Assembly: GCA_036264445.1 (NCBI GenBank) | Contig: DATAQW010000061.1 | Coordinates: 1-37,496, forward strand | Direction of reading: 5' to 3' | From: Pseudacidobacterium sp036264445 | GTDB lineage: Bacteria; Acidobacteriota; Terriglobia; Terriglobales; Acidobacteriaceae | Length of the DNA stretch: 37,496 nt | Part shown: positions 16,580 through 24,125 of the stretch, piece by piece | Numbering within the stretch: the stretch's first letter is position 1 | Layout of the letters: each line of letters starts with the position of its first letter | Made by a program: the position numbers and the translations under genes | Notes under the pieces: generated by a model | The model's input: only the letters and a program-made list of their open reading frames with translations | Database searches by the model: none | Told to the model about the DNA's origin: nothing

Positions 16580-17140
16580 ATGGCGATTCCCGCCACACAA
16601 ATGCGTCCGGGCATGATTATTAAGCACAATAACGAGCTTCACGCCGTTTTCTCGGTGGAGCACCGTACCCCGGGCAATCTGCGCGCCTTTATCCAGGCCA
16701 AGCTGCGCAATCTGCGCTCCGGCGCAATGTTTGAGCACCGATTCCGTTCAGCGGACGCGATTGACCGAGTAGTGGTGGATGAAATTCCGATGGAGTTTCT
16801 CTACAACGATGGCGATGACTATTACTTCATGAACACGGAGAACTACGAGCAGACCCACCTGAAGCACGATACACTCGGCGATGCTGTGGAGTATCTGACA
16901 CCGAATCTTCAGATTACAGTTTCGTTCTTTGATGGCGTGGCCGTGGGTATTGAGCTTCCGCAGACGGTGGAACTAACGGTAGTAGAAACGGAGCCGGGGT
17001 TGAAGTCGGCTACCGCCTCATCGGTGACGAAGCCTGCAAAGACGGAAACAGGGTTGGTGGTGCAGGTGCCTCCATTTATCAATGAAGGCGAGAAAATCCG
17101 TGTGGATACGGCTGAGGGCGCGTATCTGTCTCGGGCATAA
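16580..17140 (+). CDS. efp: Translation elongation factor P
   Basis: A 186-residue EF-P, the factor that relieves ribosomes stalled at polyproline. The three beta-barrel domains are complete: MAIPATQMRPGMIIKHN, AKLRNLRSGAMFEHRFRS, and the C-terminal motif VVQVPPFINEGEKIRVDTAEG then YLSRA. The domain-I loop reads RTPGNLRAF. Aligned with E. coli PGKGQAF, the tip residue normally modified (Lys34, or Arg in EarP systems) is Asn33 here, so lysylation by EpmA or rhamnosylation by EarP would not be possible at that position. The start has AAGGAG five bases upstream. It is a single gene with its own terminator. Confidence 0.96.
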   Translation: MAIPATQMRPGMIIKHNNELHAVFSVEHRTPGNLRAFIQAKLRNLRSGAMFEHRFRSADAIDRVVVDEIPMEFLYNDGDDYYFMNTENYEQTHLKHDTLGDAVEYLTPNLQITVSFFDGVAVGIELPQTVELTVVETEPGLKSATASSVTKPAKTETGLVVQVPPFINEGEKIRVDTAEGAYLSRA

Positions 17141-17161
17141 GTGGAGTGTTTTATCCGAAAT

Positions 17162-17194
17162 GGCGCAGCTTCGGCTGCGCCGTTTGTTTTTTTT
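17162..17194 (+). terminator. Rho-independent terminator of efp
   Basis: GGCGCAGC (17162-17169), a TTCG tetraloop and GCTGCGCC (17174-17181) form a perfect 8-bp stem, followed by the T-rich tract tttgtttttttt. It begins about 20 bases after the efp stop codon. Confidence 0.93.
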
Positions 17195-17265
17195 GCTGGC
17201 AAGGCACGGGAAATCAATGCGATGCTGAACTGAAGATAGAATGCATTAAAATTAAAAGGGAGAAG

Positions 17266-17297
17266 ACCATCTAAGCGGCTTCAGGCGAATAGATGGT
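17266..17297 (+). promoter_or_regulatory. Inverted repeat just upstream of hrcA
   Basis: ACCATCTA (17266-17273) and TAGATGGT (17290-17297) are perfect 8-bp arms with a 16-base spacer, ending 11 bases before the hrcA ATG. The usual HrcA operator CIRCE (TTAGCACTC-N9-GAGTGCTAA) is not seen here. This could be a variant operator or a leader hairpin; that is an inference. Confidence 0.4.
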
Positions 17298-17308
17298 GCA
17301 TAGAGGCT

Positions 17309-18370
17309 ATGTCTTCCGAATTGCGGATCAGCCCACGTGAGCGGCTGGTGCTTACAGCCATTGTCGAGACCTACATTGCCAGCGGGGAACCGGTGGCGTC
17401 GCAGGCCATCGCCCGCCAGTTTGCTGATAAGGATGGCATGAGTTCAGCGACAATCCGCAATGTAATGGCATCGCTGGACAACGCAGGACTTGTGGATCAG
17501 CCTCACACTTCGGCAGGACGTATTCCGACAGCGAAGGCATTCCGCTTCTATGTGGAGCAGTTGAATGGCTACGCGCGCTTGATGCCCTTGACGCAGGAGC
17601 GTCGCGACCAGATCGAAGACAGCTTTGCTGGCGTGAATAGCAGCCAGCAGTTTCTGGAGCGTACTTCGCATGTACTGGCGTTAATTTCAAGTGGAGTGGG
17701 AGTCGCCCTGGCTCCGGCTTCTGATATGCATGCGCTCGAACACATTCATTTCACCCGGCTCGCTGCGGGACGCGTGCTTGCGGTTGTAGTCACGAAAGCC
17801 GGATTGGTGATGGATCGCGTGCTGGCGCTCGATCACGATCTTAGCCACACGGAGCTGGAGGTTTCAGCGCGTTTTCTGAATGAGAATTTTCATGGCTGGC
17901 CGATTGACCGCATTCGTGGAGAGCTCTCGCGTCGGATGGAACAGGAGCGCAATGAGTACGACCGCCTGATGCGCTCGGTCAACGAACTTTATCGCAAGGG
18001 CGCGTTTGATTCGGAAGGAAGCGGGCAGACGATCTTTATGGAGGGCGTAGCGAACCTGCTGGCCAGTGAAATGGATCGCGAACGGCTGAGACAGATGCTG
18101 CGCGCTCTTGAAGCGAAGCAGCAAATGGTGGAACTGCTGAATGCCTATGTAAATGCGCATCAGCAGACGGTGCGTGTGGTGATTGGATTGGAAGAGGCGA
18201 TTCCTGAGATGCAGGACATGGTGCTGATCGGTGCGCCTGCAAGGTTTGAGGGGAGCAATTTTGGCGCGGTCGCCGTGATAGGGACGACGCGCATGCGATA
18301 TCAGGAGACGATGAATGCTGTTTCCTATATTGCGCAGCTTTCGGACAGGATTTTCCAGCCCCCGCAATAG
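17309..18370 (+). CDS. hrcA: Heat-inducible transcription repressor HrcA
   Basis: A 353-residue repressor that binds CIRCE operators and is itself kept active by GroEL in studied bacteria. The N-terminal winged helix (ERLVLTAIVETYIASGEPVA, SATIRNVMASLDNAGLVDQP, HTSAGRIPTAKAFRFYV) is typical. The C-terminal domain includes VLNEN-type FLNENFHGW and ends VAVIGTTRMRYQETMNAVSYIA, the usual HrcA close. Length is normal. A short AGAGG lies two bases before the ATG. It heads hrcA-grpE-dnaJ, the classical heat-shock arrangement but without dnaK between grpE and dnaJ. Confidence 0.96.
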   Translation: MSSELRISPRERLVLTAIVETYIASGEPVASQAIARQFADKDGMSSATIRNVMASLDNAGLVDQPHTSAGRIPTAKAFRFYVEQLNGYARLMPLTQERRDQIEDSFAGVNSSQQFLERTSHVLALISSGVGVALAPASDMHALEHIHFTRLAAGRVLAVVVTKAGLVMDRVLALDHDLSHTELEVSARFLNENFHGWPIDRIRGELSRRMEQERNEYDRLMRSVNELYRKGAFDSEGSGQTIFMEGVANLLASEMDRERLRQMLRALEAKQQMVELLNAYVNAHQQTVRVVIGLEEAIPEMQDMVLIGAPARFEGSNFGAVAVIGTTRMRYQETMNAVSYIAQLSDRIFQPPQ

Positions 18371-18431
18371 CATCTGAATATTTACGCGGTTCTCAAGTGA
18401 CGGCGCGATTGCGCCCCAAGAAGGTTTCGGT

Positions 18432-18998
18432 ATGAGCAGAAAAATGGTGGAAGAACAGGGAATTATCGACGAGCAAAAGTTGTCAGACGAAGCGCAGGCT
18501 GAACCGATTGTGCCTGTGGTGACATCCAATGTGCCGCAGGAAGAATACGACCGCCTTAAGGCCGAACGCGACATGCTGGTAGACCGGCTGGCACGGCTGC
18601 AGGCTGAGTTTGAGAATGCCCGGAGACGTGAATCGCGAGAGCGCAATGAGTTCCGCGACTTTGCTGTTGCCGGAGCGGTGGAGCAATTTCTGCCGGTGCT
18701 TGATAATTTTCAGCTTGCGCTGAAGTCGAAGGGTTCTGAAGAGCAGCTTCGCATGGGCGTCGAGTTGATTATGAAACAGATGGAAGAGGCGCTGAGGTCT
18801 CTGAATGTGCAGCCGGTGGAGACGGTTGGGACAGAATTTGACCCACGCGTGCATGAGGCCCTGGAGATGGTTGAAAGACCGGATTTGCCCGATCATCAGG
18901 TATTTGAGGAAGTCCGCCGCGGATACCGCATTAAGGAGCGGCTGCTGCGGCCTGCCCTGGTCCGTGTTGTCAGCAATCCGCAGCAGAAAGAAGCATGA
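18432..18998 (+). CDS. grpE: Nucleotide exchange factor GrpE
   Basis: A 188-residue co-chaperone that releases ADP from DnaK. After an acidic N-terminal tail there is the long dimerisation helix (EEYDRLKAERDMLVDRLARL, QAEFENARRRESRERNEFRD) and then the family signature FLPVLDNFQLALKSK. The beta-wing domain includes VGTEFDPRVHEALEM and RRGYRIKERLLRPALVRV, both diagnostic. AAGAAGG lies seven bases before the ATG. It starts 61 bases after hrcA and its stop overlaps the dnaJ start (ATGA at 18995-18998), so the two are translationally coupled. Confidence 0.96.
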   Translation: MSRKMVEEQGIIDEQKLSDEAQAEPIVPVVTSNVPQEEYDRLKAERDMLVDRLARLQAEFENARRRESRERNEFRDFAVAGAVEQFLPVLDNFQLALKSKGSEEQLRMGVELIMKQMEEALRSLNVQPVETVGTEFDPRVHEALEMVERPDLPDHQVFEEVRRGYRIKERLLRPALVRVVSNPQQKEA

Positions 18999-20131
18999 GC
19001 CGTACAGCAAACGTGATTAAAGCCGATTATTACGAAGTTCTAGGTGTTACGCGGACTGCTTCGGATCAGGAGCTGAAGGCTGCTTATCGTAAGCTTGCGA
19101 TGCAGTATCATCCTGACCGCAATCCGGACAACGCGGAAGCAGAAGAAAAATTCAAGGCGTGCAGCGAGGCGTATCAGGTGCTCACCGATCCGCAGAAGCG
19201 CGCGGCGTATGACCGCTATGGTCATGCTGGTGTAAGTGGCGTCGGCGCCTCGAATGGCGACCCCTTTGCCGGCATGCAGGACCTGGGGGACATCTTCGGC
19301 GATTTCTTCGGCGAGATGTTCAACATGGGCGGCGGTAATCGCCGCGGTTCGCGTGCGCAGCGCGGGCGCGATGTGCGTGTCGACCACTTGATTGAATTCG
19401 AGGATGCCATTTTCGGCAAAGAAGTCAAGGTAACGATTCGCCGTATGGAAGCCTGCAATGATTGCCACGGCACAGGAACGGCCAGCGGACGCGGACCCAC
19501 AACCTGCCAGCAATGCCAGGGCCGCGGACAAGTGCGCTTCCAGCAGGGCTTTTTTTCCATTGCGCGTACCTGCAGTGCCTGTGGTGGGGCAGGCAGCATC
19601 ATCTCTGACCCATGCCGCACATGCCGCGGGGATGGGCGCGTTGAACGCCACCGCACGATTGAAGTCACGATTCCGGCAGGCGTTGAAGAGGGCACGAGGA
19701 TACGCTACCAGGGCGAAGGCGATGCGGGCCGGTTTGGCGGGCCTTCGGGCGATCTGTATATCGTGCTTTCCATCAAGCCGCACGCTTTCTTTGAGCGCGA
19801 TAGCAACGATCTGCATTGCGTCATTCCGGTTTCGTTTCCTCAACTGGCTTTGGGCGATGAGATTGTGATTCCTACGCTTGAGGGCGATACAATCCTCAAA
19901 ATTCCTGAAGGCACGCAAAGCGGCAAGGAATTCCGTATTCGCAGCAAGGGCGTTCCATATTTGAATGAACATGGACGCGGTGATCTCATCGTGCAAGTTG
20001 TGGTGCAGACGCCGAAGAAGCTTTCCAAAATTCAGAAGGAATTACTGCGGCAGCTTTCCGAATCGCTTACTGTCGAGAACACGCCAACATCGCGGAGCTT
20101 GTTTTCCAAGGTGAAGGAGATGTTCAGCTAA
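18995..20131 (+). CDS. dnaJ: Chaperone protein DnaJ
   Basis: A 378-residue type I DnaJ that delivers substrates to DnaK and stimulates its ATPase. The J domain (about residues 9-75) has the HPD triad in MQYHPDRNPDNAEAEEKF. A short Gly/Phe-rich segment follows (DIFGDFFGEMFNMGGGNRRG). The zinc-binding region holds all four CxxCxGxG motifs: CNDCHGTG, CQQCQGRG, CSACGGAG and CRTCRGDG. The C-terminal substrate domains (EVTIPAGVEEGTRIRYQGEG, DLYIVLSIKPHAFFERDSND) are complete. The ATG overlaps the grpE stop. dnaK must lie elsewhere. Confidence 0.97.
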   Translation: MSRTANVIKADYYEVLGVTRTASDQELKAAYRKLAMQYHPDRNPDNAEAEEKFKACSEAYQVLTDPQKRAAYDRYGHAGVSGVGASNGDPFAGMQDLGDIFGDFFGEMFNMGGGNRRGSRAQRGRDVRVDHLIEFEDAIFGKEVKVTIRRMEACNDCHGTGTASGRGPTTCQQCQGRGQVRFQQGFFSIARTCSACGGAGSIISDPCRTCRGDGRVERHRTIEVTIPAGVEEGTRIRYQGEGDAGRFGGPSGDLYIVLSIKPHAFFERDSNDLHCVIPVSFPQLALGDEIVIPTLEGDTILKIPEGTQSGKEFRIRSKGVPYLNEHGRGDLIVQVVVQTPKKLSKIQKELLRQLSESLTVENTPTSRSLFSKVKEMFS

Positions 20132-20213
20132 CAGGGCTCGGATCTCAGGGCACAGGAATCGGGTAGGTTCTTCATTTTTCCCTAGTCAAATTACCCCATC
20201 ACAATCGGGCTTT

Positions 20214-20248
20214 CCCATCCTATTCGCTAAAAACGCGAAAAGGATGGG
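20214..20248. repeat. Palindromic intergenic element with 13-bp stem
   Basis: CCCATCCT-A-TTCGC (20214-20227) pairs with GCGAA-A-AGGATGGG (20235-20248) with one mismatch and a seven-base loop. No T-tract follows, so it is more like a dispersed palindromic repeat than a terminator, although it sits between the convergent dnaJ and rsmE genes. The following 'ggggcaccc' is, from memory, a common tail of Acidobacteriota intergenic palindromes. Confidence 0.5.
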
Positions 20249-20281
20249 GCACCCCATGTTCGTGCTGACTCTGGCAAAAAA

Positions 20282-20312
20282 GCAGGCTCTTCGGCTCCGC
20301 TCAGGATGACAA
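20282..20312. repeat. Dispersed intergenic repeat, copy 2
   Basis: GCAGGCTCTTCGGCTCCG then CTCAGGATGACAAC. Same layout as the copies at 2709, 27281, 31331 and 32332. It lies between the convergent dnaJ and rsmE genes. Confidence 0.65.
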
Positions 20313-20345
20313 CATAAAGATTGAGAACTGCACTCTTCGCACTGT

Positions 20346-21077
20346 TTACTCCAGCAGCGCCGCCACTACTGCCGTAGCTGTCATCGCTGCTGTTTCAGCC
20401 CGCAGGATGCGCGGTCCCAGGCTTACTGGTTTCCATCCTTCAGCGTCGAAGAGCGCTTCTTCTTCCGCAGTCCATCCGCCCTCAGGACCGACGGCCATGC
20501 GGATGGCCGGCATTTCATCGCCGGAATTTTGCAGAGCTTCTTCAACCGCCCGGCGCAGGGTTGTCGAGCGTTCCTGTTCTGCGAGCAGAAGACGCACATC
20601 GTTATTTGCCTGACGGGCGGCAGTTTTGAGCGGCAGGACAGCGTCAATCAAAGGAACATCAGATCGGCGCGATTGCTGTGCCGATTCGCGGGCGATGCGT
20701 CTCCAGCGGTCGACACGTTTTTCGGCTGATTCCACGAGATGTTTCTCGCTGCGCCGCGCAATGACCGGGACGATTCGTTCGACACCTAGCTCTGTCGCCT
20801 TTTCGATGGCCCATTCGAGGCGGTCGAATTTGAAGATAGATAACAGCAGCGTGATGGGAAGGGCGGGATCGGCTTCCACTTCAGCAACCAGATTGAAGCG
20901 GACGGCGTCGCCGGTGATTCCAGCGATGACTGCGTGCCAGACGCGATCTCCAGCAACGATGTCATACTCCATTCCAGCTTGCGCGCGCAGCACGCGGATG
21001 AGATGCGACGCCCGCTCGCCTGCCAGCGATGCGGTGCCTTCGTCCCATGTGTCAGCGATCCAGCGGCGGCGTGTCAT
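20346..21077 (-). CDS. rsmE: 16S rRNA (uracil-1498-N3)-methyltransferase RsmE
   Basis: A 243-residue SPOUT-fold methyltransferase that methylates U1498 of 16S rRNA. An N-terminal PUA-like part (GERASHLIRVLRAQAGMEYD) precedes the knot domain, with KFDRLEWAIEKATELGVERI, then VPVIARRSEKH. The SAM-binding trefoil knot is AVGPEGGWTAEEEALF and LGPRILRAETAAMTATAVVA, all diagnostic. The frame is open to 21104, but that start would lie inside the terminator of the upstream micro-gene. MTRRRWIAD at 21077 is the usual family N-terminus. Confidence 0.95.
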   Translation of the reverse strand: MTRRRWIADTWDEGTASLAGERASHLIRVLRAQAGMEYDIVAGDRVWHAVIAGITGDAVRFNLVAEVEADPALPITLLLSIFKFDRLEWAIEKATELGVERIVPVIARRSEKHLVESAEKRVDRWRRIARESAQQSRRSDVPLIDAVLPLKTAARQANNDVRLLLAEQERSTTLRRAVEEALQNSGDEMPAIRMAVGPEGGWTAEEEALFDAEGWKPVSLGPRILRAETAAMTATAVVAALLE

Positions 21078-21094
21078 TTGATTGCTATTGTCAC

Positions 21095-21139
21095 AGAAAA
21101 ACACTAAGGGGGACGCTTTTCGCGCCCCCCTTATGTGTT
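21095..21139 (-). terminator. Strong minus-strand terminator of the Lys/Ala micro-gene
   Basis: On the minus strand AACAC-(A)-TAAGGGGG (from 21139) pairs with CCCCCTTAGTGTT (21112-21100) over 13 bp with one bulge. The loop can add a CGC/GCG pair around GAAAA. A run of five T follows. It begins about 13 bases past the micro-gene stop and ends shortly before rsmE. Confidence 0.88.
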
Positions 21140-21152
21140 GCCTACTGCGAAG

Positions 21153-21221
21153 CTACTTCTTCTTCGCGGTTTTCTTAGCTGCCTTCTTCGTTGCCTTCTT
21201 GGCTGCCTTTTTCGTTGCCAT
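21153..21221 (-). CDS. 22-residue Lys/Ala-rich histone-tail-like peptide
   Basis: A 22-codon ORF reading MATKKAAKKATKK and ending AAKKTAKKK, with 11 Lys, 7 Ala and 3 Thr. The spacing is regular (KKxx repeated four times, then a final KKK), as in the C-terminal tails of histone H1 and bacterial H1-like or HU-tail proteins, so nucleic-acid binding is a fair inference. Three signals show it is a gene: a consensus promoter (TTGACA-N17-TATACA) about 80 bases upstream, GGGAGA about nine bases before the ATG, and a strong terminator just after the stop. Lys codons are mostly AAG and the Ala codons are mixed. It stands alone between a CPBP protease gene and rsmE. Alternatively the transcript could act as a small RNA. 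Function unknown. Confidence 0.7.
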   Translation of the reverse strand: MATKKAAKKATKKAAKKTAKKK

Positions 21222-21276
21222 AGTGTCTATTCTCCCTATTCGAGTACTGCAGCATTACTTTGCCGCAGTTAACGAA

Positions 21277-21305
21277 TGTATAGAGTTCTGGCCAACGAGT
21301 GTCAA
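21277..21305 (-). promoter_or_regulatory. Consensus sigma-70 promoter of the micro-gene
   Basis: On the minus strand TTGACA (21305-21300) and TATACA (21282-21277) are separated by exactly 17 bases, a near-perfect housekeeping promoter and the best one noticed in the window. Transcription would begin near 21270, giving a leader of about 50 bases. Confidence 0.8.
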
Positions 21306-21373
21306 GAAAAAAATGATGGGCGAAATCGATTCATGTGTCATTCAGAGTCGCAGGATGACGAAAGTGTGCGAAG

Positions 21374-22102
21374 TCAGAACAAGTGAGCGTGGCGAAGAAG
21401 CATCAATGCGGCTCCGGAAAAGATGTCGTGCCACGCATGCGCGATCATTCCTGCGCGCAGGCTGCGGCGATATATCGCGAGTAAACAGAACATTGCGCCG
21501 TAGGCTGTAATTGCGATTATGCCGCTTGCTCCTTCGTATCCATGCGCGAGGCCGAAGAGCAATGAAGAAGCGAACACGCCGAGCCAGAGCTTGTTGCCGA
21601 TGCTTGTGAACTGCTGCAGCAGATAGCCGCGAAACGTGAGCTCTTCGCAGAAGCCTGCCGAGATGCTGAGGAGAATCCAAAGCGTAAATTCGAGAGCATT
21701 TTGCGGAGCAAGCTGTGTCAGCGTTTTCTGCGGCATGGAGAAATGCGCGAGCTTCAGAGCAGTTCCGATCACCGCGAGCACGATGGACGCAGCAATCCAG
21801 AATGCTGCCGCAATCAGGAAGTCATCTCTCCAGTCGCGCCATGATGGGCGACGCTCGCCTAGTAGTTGCCGCAAGGGTATGCGACGCATGTGAATGCCCC
21901 AGATGACGAATGCAGCCAGTATCCACTCCCAGACGAGCGTGATGAAATATTGCAGAACGTGATGATGGCTGAATGCATGATGCGCTGGGCGTAGACTGCC
22001 GAGAAGTGAAAAGCCCAGGATCGGAGCGATGAGAAGCGCGGTATGCCACCATGGCGCGATGCCCGGCTTTGGTTGCGTTCCTGTTGCGGATGCGTCCTGC
22101 AT
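21374..22102 (-). CDS. CPBP-family intramembrane metalloprotease
   Basis: A 242-residue membrane protein of the CAAX protease/bacteriocin-processing (Abi, CPBP) family. It has about six hydrophobic segments. All three motifs are present in order near the C-terminal half: CEELTFRGYLLQQF (EExxxR), FGLAHGYEGASG (FxxxH) and HAWHDIFSG (HxxxB). These form the zinc or catalytic site inside the membrane. In bacteria such proteins are linked to peptide maturation, immunity or envelope stress, and this one has no obvious substrate nearby. The start at 22102 lies only 72 bases from the divergent thiolase start, so the two genes share a promoter region. The terminal residues are RHAHLF. Confidence 0.9.
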   Translation of the reverse strand: MQDASATGTQPKPGIAPWWHTALLIAPILGFSLLGSLRPAHHAFSHHHVLQYFITLVWEWILAAFVIWGIHMRRIPLRQLLGERRPSWRDWRDDFLIAAAFWIAASIVLAVIGTALKLAHFSMPQKTLTQLAPQNALEFTLWILLSISAGFCEELTFRGYLLQQFTSIGNKLWLGVFASSLLFGLAHGYEGASGIIAITAYGAMFCLLAIYRRSLRAGMIAHAWHDIFSGAALMLLRHAHLF

Positions 22103-22174
22103 GATTTGATTCTTGCATTTCCAGCTGCTATCTTCATCCGTTTGCCATCTAATGGAAGTAGGGAGTTATTTGCA

Positions 22175-23359
22175 ATGGAAGATGTAGTGATTGTTTCTGG
22201 TGTTCGTACTCCTGTTGGAAAATTTCAGGGGTCGCTATCCGATATTACTGCGACACAGTTGGGTGCGATTGCTGTGCGGGAAGCGGTGATGCGCGCGAAG
22301 CTCGATCCGGCGCAGATTGACGAGTGCATCATGGGCAACGTTGTTTCTGCGGGGCTGGGGCAGAATCCTGCACGGCAGGCGGCACTGCATGGAGGGTTGG
22401 CTTCTTCTGTTGCTGCGCTAACAATCAACAAAGTTTGCGGCTCAGGGTTGAAGGCAGTTGCACTGGCCGCTCAGGCGATCCAGACGGGCAATTCGGAGAT
22501 TGTCGTTGCGGGCGGTATGGAGTCGATGACGAATGCACCGTATCTGCTGCCACAGGGGCGCAGCGGGTTCCGCATGGGCAACGCGACGGCTGTCGACTCC
22601 ATGGTTCACGATGGATTATGGGACGCGTTCAACAACTATCACATGGGCCAGACGGCGGAGAATGTTGCAGAGAAGTACAAGATCACGCGCGAAGAGCAGG
22701 ATGAATATGCGTTGAACTCGCATCGCAAAGCTGCTGCCGCTTGGAAAGAATGCCGCTTTAGTTCGCAGGTGGTTCCGATCGAGATTCCCGCAAAGAAGAA
22801 GGGACAGGCTGCGACGCTTTTCGAACGCGATGAGTCGATTCGCGAGGACGCGAGCATTGAAGCGCTGCGCGCTCTCAAGCCTGCGTTCAAGAAAGATGGA
22901 ACAGTGACGGCGGGAAATGCTCCGGGTGTGAATGATGCGGCAGCAGCTTTGGTGGTGATGTCGGCGGCGAAGGCGAAGCTGCTGGGACTGAAGCCGATGG
23001 TTCATATTCGCGCACAGGCTACAAGTGGGGTTGATCCGCAATGGGTGATGATGGCGCCGGTGACTGGTGTGCAGAAGGTCCTGACAAAGGCTGGATGGAC
23101 GGCGGACAGTGTGGATCTGCTTGAGCTGAACGAAGCTTTTGCGGTGCAGGCGATTGCAGTAACGCGCGAACTGGGCATTCCGTTTGAGAAGGTGAATGTG
23201 AATGGCGGCGCTGTTGCGATTGGCCATCCCATTGGCGCAAGCGGTGCACGCGTTCTGGTGACGCTGATCTACGAGATGATCCGTCGCGATGTCCATCGCG
23301 GCGTGGCAGCGCTCTGCCTGGGCGGAGGGAATTCTGTAGCTTTGGCGGTGGAGCGATAG
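22175..23359 (+). CDS. Acetyl-CoA C-acetyltransferase (thiolase)
   Basis: A 394-residue thiolase that condenses two acetyl-CoA to acetoacetyl-CoA or runs the reverse cleavage. The acyl-accepting Cys88 is in NKVCGSGLKAVALAAQAI, followed by VVAGGMESMTNAPYLL. The C-terminal catalytic residues are His351 in GHPIGASGAR and Cys381 in CLGGGNSVAL. The sequence is of the biosynthetic AtoB/PhaA type, but sequence alone does not separate the roles. I start at ATG 22175, with GGGAG nine bases upstream and the family N-terminus EDVVIVSGVRTPVGKF; the open frame back to 22043 overlaps the CPBP gene on the other strand. The methyltransferase gene follows seven bases downstream. Confidence 0.95.
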   Translation: MEDVVIVSGVRTPVGKFQGSLSDITATQLGAIAVREAVMRAKLDPAQIDECIMGNVVSAGLGQNPARQAALHGGLASSVAALTINKVCGSGLKAVALAAQAIQTGNSEIVVAGGMESMTNAPYLLPQGRSGFRMGNATAVDSMVHDGLWDAFNNYHMGQTAENVAEKYKITREEQDEYALNSHRKAAAAWKECRFSSQVVPIEIPAKKKGQAATLFERDESIREDASIEALRALKPAFKKDGTVTAGNAPGVNDAAAALVVMSAAKAKLLGLKPMVHIRAQATSGVDPQWVMMAPVTGVQKVLTKAGWTADSVDLLELNEAFAVQAIAVTRELGIPFEKVNVNGGAVAIGHPIGASGARVLVTLIYEMIRRDVHRGVAALCLGGGNSVALAVER

Positions 23360-23366
23360 AGGCGCT

Positions 23367-24125
23367 GTGATCGAGACGACAGAGCGATTTAGTGGTCGGG
23401 TTGAGAGCTACCGGCAGTTTCGGCCTCGATATCCTGATGCGATTGTGGACTTGCTGCAATCGGCGTGTGGGTTAACCGTGAACTCGTTCATCGCCGATGT
23501 TGCCGCAGGAACTGGTTTGCTGGCGGAAATCTTTCTTGCTCGTGGATATACCGTAACGGCTATAGAGCCGAATGATGGGATGCGCGCTGCTTGTTCAGCC
23601 CTGACGGAGCAGTTTCCGAAACTCAAGTGTGTTTCCGGCACGGCTGAAGCGACGGGATTGCCTGCGCATTCAGTGAACCTGATTACTGTTGGACAGGCGA
23701 TGCATTGGTTTGATCTCAAGCGCACACGATCTGAGTTTGATCGAGTGCTGCGTCCGCAGGGCAGGTGCGCGGTGGTTTACAATCATCGCCGCACAGGCGT
23801 CGATGCTTTCCATGAAGGATATGAACAGCTTCTACGCGAGTTTGGCACTGATTACGAGACGGTACAGAGCAAACATCTTTCGCCAGAAAAAATAAAGGAC
23901 TTCTTTGCTCCCTCAGTCATGAAGGAGGCAGTGTTTGCAAATGCGCAACCACTGACGCTTGAAGGATTGGAAGGACGCATTCTTTCGTCCTCGTATATGC
24001 CTTCAGAGGGTCATCCGCATTATGCAGCAATGCGCTCGGCGATTGCGGAGCTATTTATTAGGCACGAGAGAGACGGATGTGTTCGTCTGGAGTATGAATG
24101 TGTGGTTTGTTACGGGCGGCTTTAG
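23367..24125 (+). CDS. Class I SAM-dependent methyltransferase
   Basis: A 252-residue methyltransferase with a Rossmann fold. Motif I is FIADVAAGTGLLAEIFLARG, motif II is VTAIEPNDGMRAAC, and motif IV/post-I is LPAHSVNLITVGQAMHWFD, the SAM-binding pattern of Methyltransf_11 proteins. The acceptor is unknown. It uses a GTG start seven bases after the thiolase stop and is likely co-transcribed with it. Its stop overlaps that of sdaA, which is read in the opposite direction (24122-24125). Confidence 0.87.
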   Translation: MIETTERFSGRVESYRQFRPRYPDAIVDLLQSACGLTVNSFIADVAAGTGLLAEIFLARGYTVTAIEPNDGMRAACSALTEQFPKLKCVSGTAEATGLPAHSVNLITVGQAMHWFDLKRTRSEFDRVLRPQGRCAVVYNHRRTGVDAFHEGYEQLLREFGTDYETVQSKHLSPEKIKDFFAPSVMKEAVFANAQPLTLEGLEGRILSSSYMPSEGHPHYAAMRSAIAELFIRHERDGCVRLEYECVVCYGRL

